A stretch of DNA of 64,000 nucleotides from an uncultured Kangiella sp. (GTDB lineage Bacteria; Pseudomonadota; Gammaproteobacteria; Enterobacterales; Kangiellaceae), in NCBI GenBank assembly GCA_947503345.1, contig CANNCW010000001.1:434001-498000 (forward strand), in the 5' to 3' direction. Each line of letters starts with the position of its first letter. Position 1 is the stretch's first letter. The position numbers and the translations under genes were made by a program. Below are positions 9,842 to 18,337 of the stretch, piece by piece. The notes beneath the pieces were generated by a model, which made no database searches, was not told where the DNA came from, and saw only the letters and a program-made list of their open reading frames with translations.

Positions 9842-10816
9842 ATGCGTTTTTGGTTTGTATTCTTTATTAGTGCTACATTTTTGTTGGCTTCTAATAGTTT
9901 GTTCGCGAAAAACTACTATCGTTACACCGACGCTAATGGCAAAGTGGTTGTTAAAGACTATTTGCCAACCGAAGCTGTAAAAACAGGCTATGACATTATT
10001 AGTGAAACTGGAAGGCTTATTGAGAAGGTCGCACCAGCCCTCACAAAAGAGCAACGAATAGCAGAAAATATACGTCTACAACAACTTGAGCAACAAGCGG
10101 AGAGTCGAAAAAAAGAAAGACAGCGTGATACGTTATTATTACGTCAATATAAAACTGTGAACGATATTGAAAGGACAAAAAATTCTCAAACTGGAACTCT
10201 CAAAATCAACTTACGTATTGTTGAAAGTCATACCAAATCATTGGAGCGAAAACTCGCAGAACAAGAAGCAAAAGCGGCGGATTACGAACGTAAGGGCAGA
10301 GCAGTACCTGAAATGACCCTGCATGAAATTGCCGCTATCAAAAATCAAATCGCAGTTAATCAAGATTCAGTGAATCGATACAATGCTCAAATTAATGGCA
10401 TTGAAGAGCAGTTCCAAAAAGATTTGATTCGTTTTCAAGAATTAAAAGCTGAAATTTTTGTTCAAAATTCTTTAAGAGATCCCAATCTTATTGAAGTTAA
10501 AGATATATATAACTGTACGACTAAGATTCATTGCGATAAAGCTTGGAGTTATGCACAAATCTTTGCCTTAGAAAATGCAAGCCACCCACTCAACATTATC
10601 ACCAATACTCTAATTGTCAGTAGAAAACCCCAAGCTGATGATGAAGTTGCTTTAACCATTACTAAGGTTCCTCAAAAGAACGAACTCGAGTCAATGAACA
10701 TAGTAATAAAGGTAGATTGCTTCTCTTCAAACAAAGGTAAACAGCTGTGTCAAAGCCCTAACGTGAGTGCTATGAAACAGCGGTTTGTAGATTACTTAAC
10801 TAATAATAGTGAATAA
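9842..10816 (+). CDS. DUF4124 domain-containing exported protein
   Basis: A 324-residue protein of unknown function. The ATG at 9842 opens a good Sec signal peptide (cleavage after SLFA, about residue 22); the frame continues 11 codons upstream into pyrE but that extension would spoil the signal. Residues about 24-70 (NYYRYTDANGKVVV) match the DUF4124 pattern, a short beta-rich periplasmic module. About 75-230 is highly charged and Gln/Glu/Lys-rich, with heptad-like stretches suggesting coiled coil. The C-terminal part has three cysteines (CTTKIHC and a later CQS). It abuts pyrE upstream and ends 1 nt from the end of slmA on the other strand. Confidence 0.8.
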   Translation: MRFWFVFFISATFLLASNSLFAKNYYRYTDANGKVVVKDYLPTEAVKTGYDIISETGRLIEKVAPALTKEQRIAENIRLQQLEQQAESRKKERQRDTLLLRQYKTVNDIERTKNSQTGTLKINLRIVESHTKSLERKLAEQEAKAADYERKGRAVPEMTLHEIAAIKNQIAVNQDSVNRYNAQINGIEEQFQKDLIRFQELKAEIFVQNSLRDPNLIEVKDIYNCTTKIHCDKAWSYAQIFALENASHPLNIITNTLIVSRKPQADDEVALTITKVPQKNELESMNIVIKVDCFSSNKGKQLCQSPNVSAMKQRFVDYLTNNSE

Positions 10817-11407
10817 CTATTGGCAAATGCTTCTCAGTAGAGACCATTCTTCTTCTAAACTGGCCAATGGCGATTGTAAAAAGTTTGTTCTCACGTATTG
10901 CTGAATACGGCCTTCGGTAAATGCCATTAAAATATTCGCTCGTGATGAAACGTCGGGCGAATATTTATTCTGATTATTAATTTCAGCCTGTCTAAATAGT
11001 TGCTTTAGATGTGTTTCTATTCGATTAAACAGCTGGCTAATTCGGCCACGCAAACGCTCATGTTCACCCGTTAGCGCCTCTCCAGTTAATAAACGACTGA
11101 TGCCTGGATTACGACCAGCGAATGTTAAAAGCAAAGTAATAATTTTTTGACATTGCTCTTCAAGACTTTCCACTTCTTTAGATATTAAATTGATCCGAGA
11201 AAACATTTCTTGTTCTGCAAATTCAATAAGACCTTCAAACATACGCGCTTTGCTTGGAAAGTGACGATACAAAGCAGCTTCTGAAACACCCACTTCTTTA
11301 GCTAGTTTTGAAGTGGTGATCCTAGCCCCTGGTTCCTTCTCCAACATTAAAGCTAATGACTGTAAGATTTGCTCTTTTCTTTTGGATTTTTTTTGATTAA
11401 TACTCAT
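10817..11407 (-). CDS. slmA: Nucleoid occlusion factor SlmA (TetR family)
   Basis: DNA-bound SlmA blocks FtsZ ring assembly over the nucleoid. The 196-residue protein has a TetR-type N-terminal helix-turn-helix (ITTSKLAKEVGVSEAALYRH, about residues 30-49) and the helical C-terminal dimerisation domain, with sequence close to the SlmA subgroup rather than ligand-binding TetR repressors. Location beside pyrE and near coaBC is conserved for slmA. It starts 14 nt downstream of the algC stop, so it should be transcribed as the distal gene of coaBC-algC-slmA. Confidence 0.93.
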   Translation of the reverse strand: MSINQKKSKRKEQILQSLALMLEKEPGARITTSKLAKEVGVSEAALYRHFPSKARMFEGLIEFAEQEMFSRINLISKEVESLEEQCQKIITLLLTFAGRNPGISRLLTGEALTGEHERLRGRISQLFNRIETHLKQLFRQAEINNQNKYSPDVSSRANILMAFTEGRIQQYVRTNFLQSPLASLEEEWSLLRSICQ

Positions 11408-11421
11408 AGTTCTTATTCTCT

Positions 11422-13800
11422 TTAGAAATTAACTTTAAGTTTTGGTGCAACAACACCTAATTGCGCTTTGAGAATACTTTTCAAACGCTCTAAAGCAATA
11501 TCGTTATCCGCCTCAAATTTTACTACTACACTTGGCGTAGTATTCGATGCTCTAATTAAGAACCAACCTTGTTCATACTCTGCACGTATTCCGTCAATGG
11601 TGTTAATTTTTGCACCCTCAAAAGTCACTTTCTGAGAAAGAGCATCAATTAGCTTAAATTTCACTTTATCCGGAATGGATATATTCATCTCTTCGGAGGT
11701 AACACCTTCTGGGAACCCTGCGAAAACTTCTGCTGAAGTTCGAGTATCTTTTGCAAGCAACTCCATAACTCTAGCAGCGGCATAAATCGCATCATCGAAA
11801 CCGTTCCAACGTTCTTTGATATAAATATGACCGCTTCCTTCACCACCAAATAAAGCTCCAGTCTCGCGCATCTTAGCCTTCATTAAAGAATGGCCAGTTT
11901 TCCACATAACTGGAATACCGTGGTTTTGCTTGATCACATCTGATAGGTAGCGACTACACTTCACATCAAACAATATCTCTGCACCATGATTTCTAGAAAG
12001 AACGTCAGATGCAAGAAGCATCATTACACGATCAGTCCAAATAATTTTACCATTTGAGTCCACCACACCTAATCGGTCACCATCCCCATCAAATGCAATA
12101 CCTAGATCGGCATTCTCAGTCGTAACCATTTTGATTAAGTCTTGTAAGTTTGCAGCTTTATTTGGATCCGGGTGATGGTTAGGGAAATTACCATCGATCT
12201 CAGTATGTAGAGCCAACACTTCACAACCTAATGCTTGCAATAAACGAGGTAGCAAATTACCGGTAACGCCATTCCCACAATCTACAACCACTTTTAATGG
12301 TTTTTCTAAATTAATATCCGAAACTAACTTTTCCAAATAGTTTTGTTCGAAATCTAAGTCTTTCTTACGCCCTTTACCGCTTAAGAAGTCATTTTCTTTA
12401 ATGCGATTATAAAGTGCAGTAATGTCTCTACCGTAAAGCGTATCGCCAGCCAAGACAATCTTAAGACCATTATGTTTAGGTGGATTATGACTGCCAGTAA
12501 CCATGACTCCAGAGCGAATGCTTAATGCTTCTGTTGCAAAATATAAAACTGGAGATGGGACCATTCCAAGGTCAATAACATCTCGACCACTAGAAATTAA
12601 ACCTTGAATTAAAGCATTGTGTAGTGAAGGACTTGATATACGACCATCACGAGCGACCAATACTTTTTGCTCCCCTCTGGCATAAGCCTCACTACCTATT
12701 GCCCTACCAAGCGCATAAACCACGTCTTCATTTAGTGTTTTACCAACTTCACCACGAACATCGTATTCTCTAAAAATCTCAGGATTAATCTTTTCGGCAA
12801 GTTGTATTAAATCAACGTTTAGCTTTTCAACATCTTCACTTGGTTCTTTTTCTTCAGCAGTTGTATCAGCCTCCATTAAATCTACCGGCTTCTCTTCTTC
12901 TGTTTGATGAACGCGACGATAACTTGCGGCTAACTCATTGAAAAAATCCATGCTGTAATTAGATGGTACTCTATTTTTCACAACGCCTTGAATAAAACTT
13001 CTTGCTTCTGTTTTTAACGTTTTTTGCAAACCGATAAAAGGCAGTAAGCCCGCAATTATTAATCCACCTAAAGCTGCTAAGAATAAAACAAGAGGCAAGG
13101 CGAAATCAGGGCTAAATGCGCTAGGGTCCTGATTCATCACCACTGACCATTTTGCACCAAATTGAGAAGACTCAGCTAAAGCTTCATTAATATTCGTGGC
13201 GTTAGAACTAGAAGATATTAGATGATGGCCAGCATCAAAATTCTGACGTAACTGTACATCTATTTGACCAGAATCCGCACTTAAAACTTTCGCTAATTGC
13301 TTATAGTCAATGGTCATTAAATAAGTTTTATCGCGTCCCTGAGTCACCATTGCGATGTAAGCAGGTTGAGTACCATTTAAAACTAGCTCTGGGTAAACTT
13401 TTTCACCACTGGAGGCTTTGCGTAAAATATCTACCGTAACGTGGGTAATTATTGGAGTTGCTTCCAAATTCACTTCGGTACTTTCAACGTCAACGGCTTC
13501 TAAAGATGCTACTTCTGGAAATAAATTCTGAAGTAGTGACAACATAGTTCTTTCATCAGAATAGCTCTTAGCGTTTTTGTCTGCGGCTGTTTGTAATTGC
13601 TCAAAACGCCTCGAAACCTCATTAGCTTTATCATCGGCAGCTGATTTCAAATAAAAACTAGCTTGCTCTTTTAACGGTTGTTGGTAACCGAAAACATAAA
13701 ATGCAGCAGACGCTGCTACTAATAATAATGCACCTATCGCAAATGCTGGTACAAAAAAACTTATTAATTTTTTTCCTTTCGCAATTTTTGCTTTTGCCAT
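11422..13800 (-). CDS. algC: Phosphomannomutase/phosphoglucomutase AlgC, membrane-anchored long form
   Basis: Interconverts mannose- or glucose-6-phosphate and the 1-phosphates for LPS and exopolysaccharide precursors. The C-terminal half (about residue 330 onward) is a complete alpha-D-phosphohexomutase: phospho-serine loop VMVTGSHNPP with Ser437, metal loop DGDGDR at 571-576, sugar loop GGEGSGH, and the late RASNTTPS phosphate loop. The first 330 residues add a basic start, a membrane segment (about 15-35), an extracytoplasmic region of about 170 residues and a second membrane segment (about 235-260). The same long form occurs in Pseudomonas (family knowledge). An in-frame GTG at 13809 is possible, but the ATG at 13800 has GAGGTGG at the right spacing. 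dut, often found here, is absent. Confidence 0.9.
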   Translation of the reverse strand: MAKAKIAKGKKLISFFVPAFAIGALLLVAASAAFYVFGYQQPLKEQASFYLKSAADDKANEVSRRFEQLQTAADKNAKSYSDERTMLSLLQNLFPEVASLEAVDVESTEVNLEATPIITHVTVDILRKASSGEKVYPELVLNGTQPAYIAMVTQGRDKTYLMTIDYKQLAKVLSADSGQIDVQLRQNFDAGHHLISSSSNATNINEALAESSQFGAKWSVVMNQDPSAFSPDFALPLVLFLAALGGLIIAGLLPFIGLQKTLKTEARSFIQGVVKNRVPSNYSMDFFNELAASYRRVHQTEEEKPVDLMEADTTAEEKEPSEDVEKLNVDLIQLAEKINPEIFREYDVRGEVGKTLNEDVVYALGRAIGSEAYARGEQKVLVARDGRISSPSLHNALIQGLISSGRDVIDLGMVPSPVLYFATEALSIRSGVMVTGSHNPPKHNGLKIVLAGDTLYGRDITALYNRIKENDFLSGKGRKKDLDFEQNYLEKLVSDINLEKPLKVVVDCGNGVTGNLLPRLLQALGCEVLALHTEIDGNFPNHHPDPNKAANLQDLIKMVTTENADLGIAFDGDGDRLGVVDSNGKIIWTDRVMMLLASDVLSRNHGAEILFDVKCSRYLSDVIKQNHGIPVMWKTGHSLMKAKMRETGALFGGEGSGHIYIKERWNGFDDAIYAAARVMELLAKDTRTSAEVFAGFPEGVTSEEMNISIPDKVKFKLIDALSQKVTFEGAKINTIDGIRAEYEQGWFLIRASNTTPSVVVKFEADNDIALERLKSILKAQLGVVAPKLKVNF

Positions 13801-13859
13801 ATTAACCACCTCATTGTTACGGCATTGTGTCAGAGATTATTCTTATTTTTTAACTTTAA

Positions 13860-15059
13860 CTATTTAACCTTATTTATTAATTCAACTAACTCAAAAGCTA
13901 GTAAACTTTTAAGCTCTGGGCCTAAAGAAACCATTTCTAATTCACCATTGTTTTGATAAAAAACTTTCAATTCATTTTGATCGCTGGCAAACCCGATATC
14001 ACTACGACTGACATCATTAGCGCATATCATTTGAATAGCCTTTCGCTTCATTTTTGCTTGCGCATAATCACTTACATTCTGAGTCTCAGCGGCGAAGCCC
14101 ACTGCGTAACAGTTTCTATGGCTTGCAACCCATTTCAAAATATCAGGATTTTGTTCAAGCTCTAAAACCAATCCATCATCGCCCTGTTTTTTCATTTTTT
14201 GCTCAGAGGCTTCCTTCGCTCGATAATCAGAAACCGCAGCGCAAGCCACAAACACATCAGCTTTCTCTGTCGCAGACTCAACAACCTTTAACATTTCACT
14301 CGCGGACCGCACCATAATTCGTTTAACACCATTGGGCGTATCTAAATTAACGGGGCCTGACACTAAAGTTACCTTAGCACCTAAATTTGCCGCCGCTTGA
14401 GCAATTGAATAACCCATCTTGCCCGAACTACGATTGGTTAAAAATCTCACTGGATCAATTTTCTCAACCGTTGGCCCAGCGGTAATTACCCAATGCTGAT
14501 TTTTTAAAGGCTTATGATTAAAAAACTCATCTATTTTCTCTGCTATTTCCACAGGCTCAATCATTCTACCTAAGCCCACATCACCACAAGCTTGCTCACC
14601 TGAAGCTGGCCCCCAAATATGAAAACCTCTTTTTGCAACAGTTTGGATATTGGCCTGAGTCGCTTTATTAGCCCACATTTGCTGATTCATCGCTGGTACT
14701 AGCGCTATCGGCTTAGAAGTCGCCACACAAAGAGTCGCCAATAAATCATCGGCCATACCTGCAGTTGCTCGTGCGATAAAATCTGCACTGGCTGGCGCCA
14801 CCACTATTAAATCTGCCCACTTGGCCAACTCAATATGCCCCATGGCTGCTTCCGCATTGGGATCAAGCAAATCATCATGCACTGGATTGCCCGATAAGGC
14901 CTGCATGGTTAAAGGTGTGATAAAAGCTTTGGCACCATTGGTCATAACGACCCTAACTTCGGCACCCGCCTTAATAAGCTGACGACAAAGATCTGCCACT
15001 TTATAAGCAGCAATCCCCCCCGTTAAGCCCAACAGTATTTTCTTGTGGCTTAAATTCAT
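13860..15059 (-). CDS. coaBC: Bifunctional phosphopantothenoylcysteine decarboxylase / phosphopantothenate-cysteine ligase
   Basis: Performs two successive coenzyme A steps. The N-terminal CoaC flavoprotein domain (about residues 1-190) has GGIAAYK, the catalytic-His region near MGHIELAKWAD, and the PAMN substrate motif with the flap cysteine in EQACGDVG. The C-terminal CoaB ligase domain (about 190-399) has ITAGPTVEKIDPVR and the SSGKMGYSIA dimer/nucleotide loop. At 399 residues it is full length. The first gene of the minus-strand coaBC-algC-slmA group, divergent from radC. CoaD, a later enzyme of the pathway, is also in this window at 22 kb. Confidence 0.96.
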   Translation of the reverse strand: MNLSHKKILLGLTGGIAAYKVADLCRQLIKAGAEVRVVMTNGAKAFITPLTMQALSGNPVHDDLLDPNAEAAMGHIELAKWADLIVVAPASADFIARATAGMADDLLATLCVATSKPIALVPAMNQQMWANKATQANIQTVAKRGFHIWGPASGEQACGDVGLGRMIEPVEIAEKIDEFFNHKPLKNQHWVITAGPTVEKIDPVRFLTNRSSGKMGYSIAQAAANLGAKVTLVSGPVNLDTPNGVKRIMVRSASEMLKVVESATEKADVFVACAAVSDYRAKEASEQKMKKQGDDGLVLELEQNPDILKWVASHRNCYAVGFAAETQNVSDYAQAKMKRKAIQMICANDVSRSDIGFASDQNELKVFYQNNGELEMVSLGPELKSLLAFELVELINKVK

Positions 15060-15197
15060 CCTAAATTATTGAATTAGTTCACATTGATGGCATCATCTTA
15101 CGCTTTTGCTCACAAAATTTGTAGCAATATAAGCAATTACTTACTTCAGTTTTACATTAAAATTAAATCCTTATAACCATTTTAAAAGGACATTAAA

Positions 15198-15872
15198 ATG
15201 AAAATTATGGAGTGGCCACAAACAGAGCGCCCCCGAGAGCGTCTATTGACGCAGGGTGCAGGCAATTTGTCCGACGCAGAACTGCTTGCTATCTTTCTAA
15301 GAACTGGCACAAAAAAGCTAAACGTGGTCGATTTAGCTCGATATTTATTGCACGATTTTTCTGGTTTAAAACCTCTTTTAGATGCTGATTTTAAGACATT
15401 TAACAGTTATCCAGGGCTTGGTTCTGCCAAATTTTGTCAATTACAAGCCTGTTTAGAACTCTCTAGGCGCTATCTAGAGCAATCTTTAGAGCTTGAGCAA
15501 GCGTTTACTAACCCCAACACTGTCAAGCAGTATCTTAAAAGTCTACTGTCGCAAAAAAAGCGGGAATGTTTCTATATCCTGTTGCTGAATAACCAGCACC
15601 AGCTGATAACTAGCGAACTACTTTTCAAAGGCACCATTAACAGCTCTGAAGTCCATCCTAGGATCGTGGTTGAGCAAGCGCTGAAACAACAAACTTCCGC
15701 GGTGATATTTGCCCATAATCATCCCAGTGGCAACCCCAATCCAAGTGATGCCGACATAGCTTTAACCAAGCAGTTAAAAAAAGCACTAAATTTGGTTGAT
15801 ATTCGTACGCTGGATCATATAATCGTCGCCCAGTCCAAGACCTATTCTTTCGCGGAACATGGGATCTTGTGA
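15198..15872 (+). CDS. radC: RadC family JAMM-domain protein
   Basis: A 224-residue RadC homologue. An N-terminal helix-hairpin-helix-like region (about residues 1-100) precedes a JAMM/MPN+ metalloprotease-like domain with a full zinc signature HNHPSG...D (HNHPSGNPNPSDAD) at about residues 173-186. The old name reflects a DNA-repair phenotype later assigned elsewhere; the actual substrate is unknown. AAAGGACATTAAA before the ATG gives a good ribosome binding site. The position, divergent from coaBC and upstream of rpmB-rpmG, is conserved across gammaproteobacteria. Confidence 0.93.
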   Translation: MKIMEWPQTERPRERLLTQGAGNLSDAELLAIFLRTGTKKLNVVDLARYLLHDFSGLKPLLDADFKTFNSYPGLGSAKFCQLQACLELSRRYLEQSLELEQAFTNPNTVKQYLKSLLSQKKRECFYILLLNNQHQLITSELLFKGTINSSEVHPRIVVEQALKQQTSAVIFAHNHPSGNPNPSDADIALTKQLKKALNLVDIRTLDHIIVAQSKTYSFAEHGIL

Positions 15873-15919
15873 AAATATTGCCGTAACAGGCAAAAAAGCG
15901 CCTTTTCCAGCTAAAATCA

Positions 15920-15948
15920 TTGCTTATAACTGCTGATTTTGGTATAAA
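15920..15948 (+). promoter_or_regulatory. Sigma70 promoter of rpmB-rpmG with GC-rich discriminator
   Basis: TTGCTT (15920-15925) and TATAAA (15943-15948) are separated by exactly 17 nt. The next bases, GTGCGCCC, form a G+C-rich discriminator as seen in stringently controlled ribosomal promoters (established pattern; control here is inference). A start near 15955 gives a leader of about 70 nt before rpmB. Confidence 0.65.
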
Positions 15949-16024
15949 GTGCGCCCTAATTTGCAGTATCGCCTTAAAAATACCAATTGAGGCGAAATTT
16001 AAGGTTATTTTTTGGAGGCTAATC

Positions 16025-16261
16025 ATGGCTAAAGTTTGTCAGGTAACTGGTAAGCGCCCAGTGACAGGTAACAATGTGTCACACGCAAAAAACCGCACTA
16101 AGCGTCGTTTTTTACCAAATTTACACTCACACCGTTTTTGGGTTGAGTCTGAGAACCGTTTCGTGAAACTACGCGTTTCTGCGAAAGGTATGCGCATCAT
16201 CGACAAGAAAGGTATCGATGCTGTATTAGTTGAAGTTCGTAAAGCTGGACACAAGGTATAA
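16025..16261 (+). CDS. rpmB: Large ribosomal subunit protein bL28
   Basis: A 78-residue ribosomal protein, basic throughout, with the family opening [20 protein letters not shown] and the [13 protein letters not shown] core. TTTTTGGAGGCTAATC before the ATG provides a near-perfect ribosome binding site, so the in-frame extension upstream of it is rejected. It lacks the CxxC zinc pair that some bL28 proteins carry. Its stop codon overlaps the ribosome binding site of rpmG. Confidence 0.97.
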   Translation: MAKVCQVTGKRPVTGNNVSHAKNRTKRRFLPNLHSHRFWVESENRFVKLRVSAKGMRIIDKKGIDAVLVEVRKAGHKV

Positions 16262-16272
16262 GGAGCTAAATC

Positions 16273-16428
16273 ATGCGTGATAAAATTCGTTTAAATTCTA
16301 GCGCTGGTACAGGTCACTTCTATACCACTGACAAGAACAAGAAAAACATGCCTGGTAAAATGGAGATCAAAAAATTTGATCCTGTTGTACGCAAGCACGT
16401 AATGTACAAAGAAGGCAAAATAAAGTAA
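16273..16428 (+). CDS. rpmG: Large ribosomal subunit protein bL33 (cysteine-free form)
   Basis: A 51-residue basic protein beginning [19 protein letters not shown] and ending in [11 protein letters not shown]. It is the zinc-independent (C-minus) form: it has no cysteine at all. It starts 11 nt after rpmB with TAAGGAG overlapping the rpmB stop codon, and is followed by a strong terminator, so rpmB-rpmG is a closed two-gene operon. Confidence 0.96.
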   Translation: MRDKIRLNSSAGTGHFYTTDKNKKNMPGKMEIKKFDPVVRKHVMYKEGKIK

Positions 16429-16474
16429 TTAATTGGTTAAAACCTTAAATTACTGCTTGCCTCCTAGGTAGTTT

Positions 16475-16506
16475 AAAAAGCCCAGCATTTGCTGGGCTTT
16501 TTTGTT
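16475..16506 (+). terminator. Rho-independent terminator of rpmB-rpmG
   Basis: Stem AAAAAGCCCAGC / GCTGGGCTTTTT around ATTT, followed by further T residues, 46 nt after the rpmG stop. Confidence 0.9.
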
Positions 16507-16621
16507 TTTAACACCCAATAATATATTTAATAATAGGATTGGCGGTAAATTTGGCGGTAATTGTCATCACCGACAGCTTACGAAATGCTCTAAATTAGTA
16601 GAGTCGCAACTGGAGATTGTT

Positions 16622-17116
16622 ATGCTAATCAAAAAACTTAGACAAGATAAGAGCTTTTCTCAAGAGCAACTGGCTGAAGCAGCTCAATTAAGCCTAAGAA
16701 CCATTCAACGAATTGAAGCGGGACACCGTGTAAGTTATGCATCACTTCGCTCTCTAGCTGCGGTATTTGAAATCAATGTCGATTTACTAGAACAGGAGCT
16801 ATATTCCATGACTAACTCAAAAAATGAGTTTATTGAAAAACCACTATGGGTAAGAATCATCCTAAATTTACCGTCCCTGAGCCGTCTAGAAGGCTCAGCC
16901 TTAAATAGGCATGAAAAATACTTGTTAGCATATGCTTTTTTCGCATACACCTCCTCATTTTTCATTCCAAGGGTCAACCTTGGATTTCTTGGATTAACCA
17001 CCACAGACGCCATATATTTCAGCGCTTTCTCAGCATTATTTCTTGCTTATATCTCGTCCATAATGGTCCGAATAAGGGGGCAATATAAAACTACAGTTGA
17101 AATTTCAAGTCGTTAA
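16622..17116 (+). CDS. XRE-type helix-turn-helix protein with C-terminal membrane segments
   Basis: A 164-residue protein. Residues about 2-62 form an XRE/HTH_3 DNA-binding domain (KLRQDKSFSQEQLAEAA, then SLRTIQRIEAGHRVS). After a linker, two hydrophobic segments at about 101-118 and 127-150 predict membrane insertion. ACTGGAGATTGTT places a ribosome binding site before the ATG at 16622; an in-frame extension back to 16502 overlaps the rpmG terminator and is unlikely. Such membrane-tethered regulators are known, but ligand and targets cannot be inferred. It stands alone between rpmG and mutM. Confidence 0.75.
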   Translation: MLIKKLRQDKSFSQEQLAEAAQLSLRTIQRIEAGHRVSYASLRSLAAVFEINVDLLEQELYSMTNSKNEFIEKPLWVRIILNLPSLSRLEGSALNRHEKYLLAYAFFAYTSSFFIPRVNLGFLGLTTTDAIYFSAFSALFLAYISSIMVRIRGQYKTTVEISSR

Positions 17117-17220
17117 TACTTGTGGAATAGATTTACTCTAAATTGTAATCCATCGAATTTAATTTTCATTATTGATGGGTTACACTGAGTTAACTCATCA
17201 TATATAGTCCAAAACTATCC

Positions 17221-18030
17221 ATGCCTGAATTACCCGAAGTCGAAACCACTAAAAAAGGTTTAGAGCCTTTTATTCTTAACTCCAAAGTTAAAGCGGTAAA
17301 TATCCACTTTAAAACTTTGCGTTGGCCTATTCCCAATGAAATTGCTTCTATCAAAGGCTTAAAAAGTCTTGGCATCGAACGTCGTGCTAAATATCTGTTA
17401 TGGCATTTTAAGCATGGCAGTGTGGTCATGCATCTTGGAATGTCGGGCGCTATGAGAATTGTCTCAAGCAAAGAGCCATTACAAAAGCATGACCATTTCG
17501 AGGTGGTTTTTGCTAATGGTAAGGCCTTACGTTTTAACGATCCACGTCGTTTTGGGGCTGTGTTATGGCAAACTCAAGATGATCCATTGGCTATTTTGGA
17601 AAACCTTGGACCGGAGCCATTAACCGACGAATTTGATGCTGATTATTTGCATCAATCTCTATCCAAACGCAAAGGCGCCATTAAAAACGCCATTATGACC
17701 AATCAAGTGGTAGTTGGCGTTGGTAATATTTATGCTTCTGAAGCGCTTTTTTTAGCAGGGATTAAACCCACGGCTATTGCCAATAAAGTCAGCAAACCTC
17801 GTTTAGCCAAATTAGTCGAAGCCATTAAACAAGTCTTAGCCAAAGCCATTAAAGAAGGTGGCACCACCCTAAAAGACTTCACTCAAACCGACGGCAACCC
17901 CGGTTATTTCGCCCAGCAACTGAATGTTTATGGACGTGATGGTGAAGACTGCTTTAAATGCGAATCCACCATTAAGCGGAAAGTAATTGGGCAAAGAGCC
18001 AGTTATTATTGCGGGAATTGCCAGCGTTAG
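17221..18030 (+). CDS. mutM: Formamidopyrimidine-DNA glycosylase (Fpg)
   Basis: Base-excision repair enzyme removing 8-oxoguanine and ring-opened purines, with beta/delta lyase activity. The 269-residue protein has the invariant N-terminus MPELPEVE (Pro2 catalytic imine, Glu3), the beta-turn lysine around residue 57, the FNDPRRFG segment, the H2TH region VGVGNIYASE, and a complete C-terminal zinc finger CFKC...CGNC. No ribosome binding site is strong. mutM often lies after rpmB-rpmG; here the XRE gene intervenes. Confidence 0.96.
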   Translation: MPELPEVETTKKGLEPFILNSKVKAVNIHFKTLRWPIPNEIASIKGLKSLGIERRAKYLLWHFKHGSVVMHLGMSGAMRIVSSKEPLQKHDHFEVVFANGKALRFNDPRRFGAVLWQTQDDPLAILENLGPEPLTDEFDADYLHQSLSKRKGAIKNAIMTNQVVVGVGNIYASEALFLAGIKPTAIANKVSKPRLAKLVEAIKQVLAKAIKEGGTTLKDFTQTDGNPGYFAQQLNVYGRDGEDCFKCESTIKRKVIGQRASYYCGNCQR

Positions 18031-18072
18031 CTTTTAGCAAGTTCAGCATAGTCACTCTTTAACTTATGCTCA

Positions 18073-18210
18073 TCATTCCCAACTCGATTGGGAATCTTCT
18101 CGAGTACCATACTCAAGCTTTTGTAGACTACATATGATAGCCCTTTTAAAGTGCCCTCTTTAAGCTACGCAGTCTGTCTTTAGCAAGATTCCCATTTTCA
18201 TGGGAATGAC
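18073..18210 (+). repeat. Pair of inverted REP-like palindromes in a 307-nt gene-free gap
   Basis: Between mutM and the first exbD (18031-18337) I see no gene. It holds two short palindromes: ATTCCCAA-CTCGA-TTGGGAAT at 18075-18095 and ATTCCCAT-TTTC-ATGGGAAT at 18188-18207. Read with their flanks, the second unit is an inverted copy of the first (TCATTCCCA...TGGGAATCTT in opposite directions), about 90 nt apart. This is the layout of REP/BIME-type intergenic repeats or a small MITE (inference). It could also act as transcript 3'-end structure for mutM. Confidence 0.6.
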
Positions 18211-18337
18211 GTTACGAATAATTGAGAATGCTGTATTGGTGAGCAGGAATGCCCTCATCGAGTAATAAGCCCTTTTCTGGACAGACCAGTGATGAGCTGT
18301 TAGTCTGAAAGTGACATTCACAAAGAAGGAGAAGGTT

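Noticed and set aside
13953-14317. Overlapping plus-strand frames within coaBC
   Set aside because: coaBC is complete on the minus strand; no ribosome binding site or family signature on the plus strand.
16502-16621. 40-codon N-terminal extension of the XRE gene
   Set aside because: It begins inside the rpmG terminator tail and the ATG at 16622 has a good ribosome binding site and begins the HTH domain.
18073-18210. CRISPR-like array
   Set aside because: Only two palindromic units in opposite orientation; no direct repeats at regular spacing.
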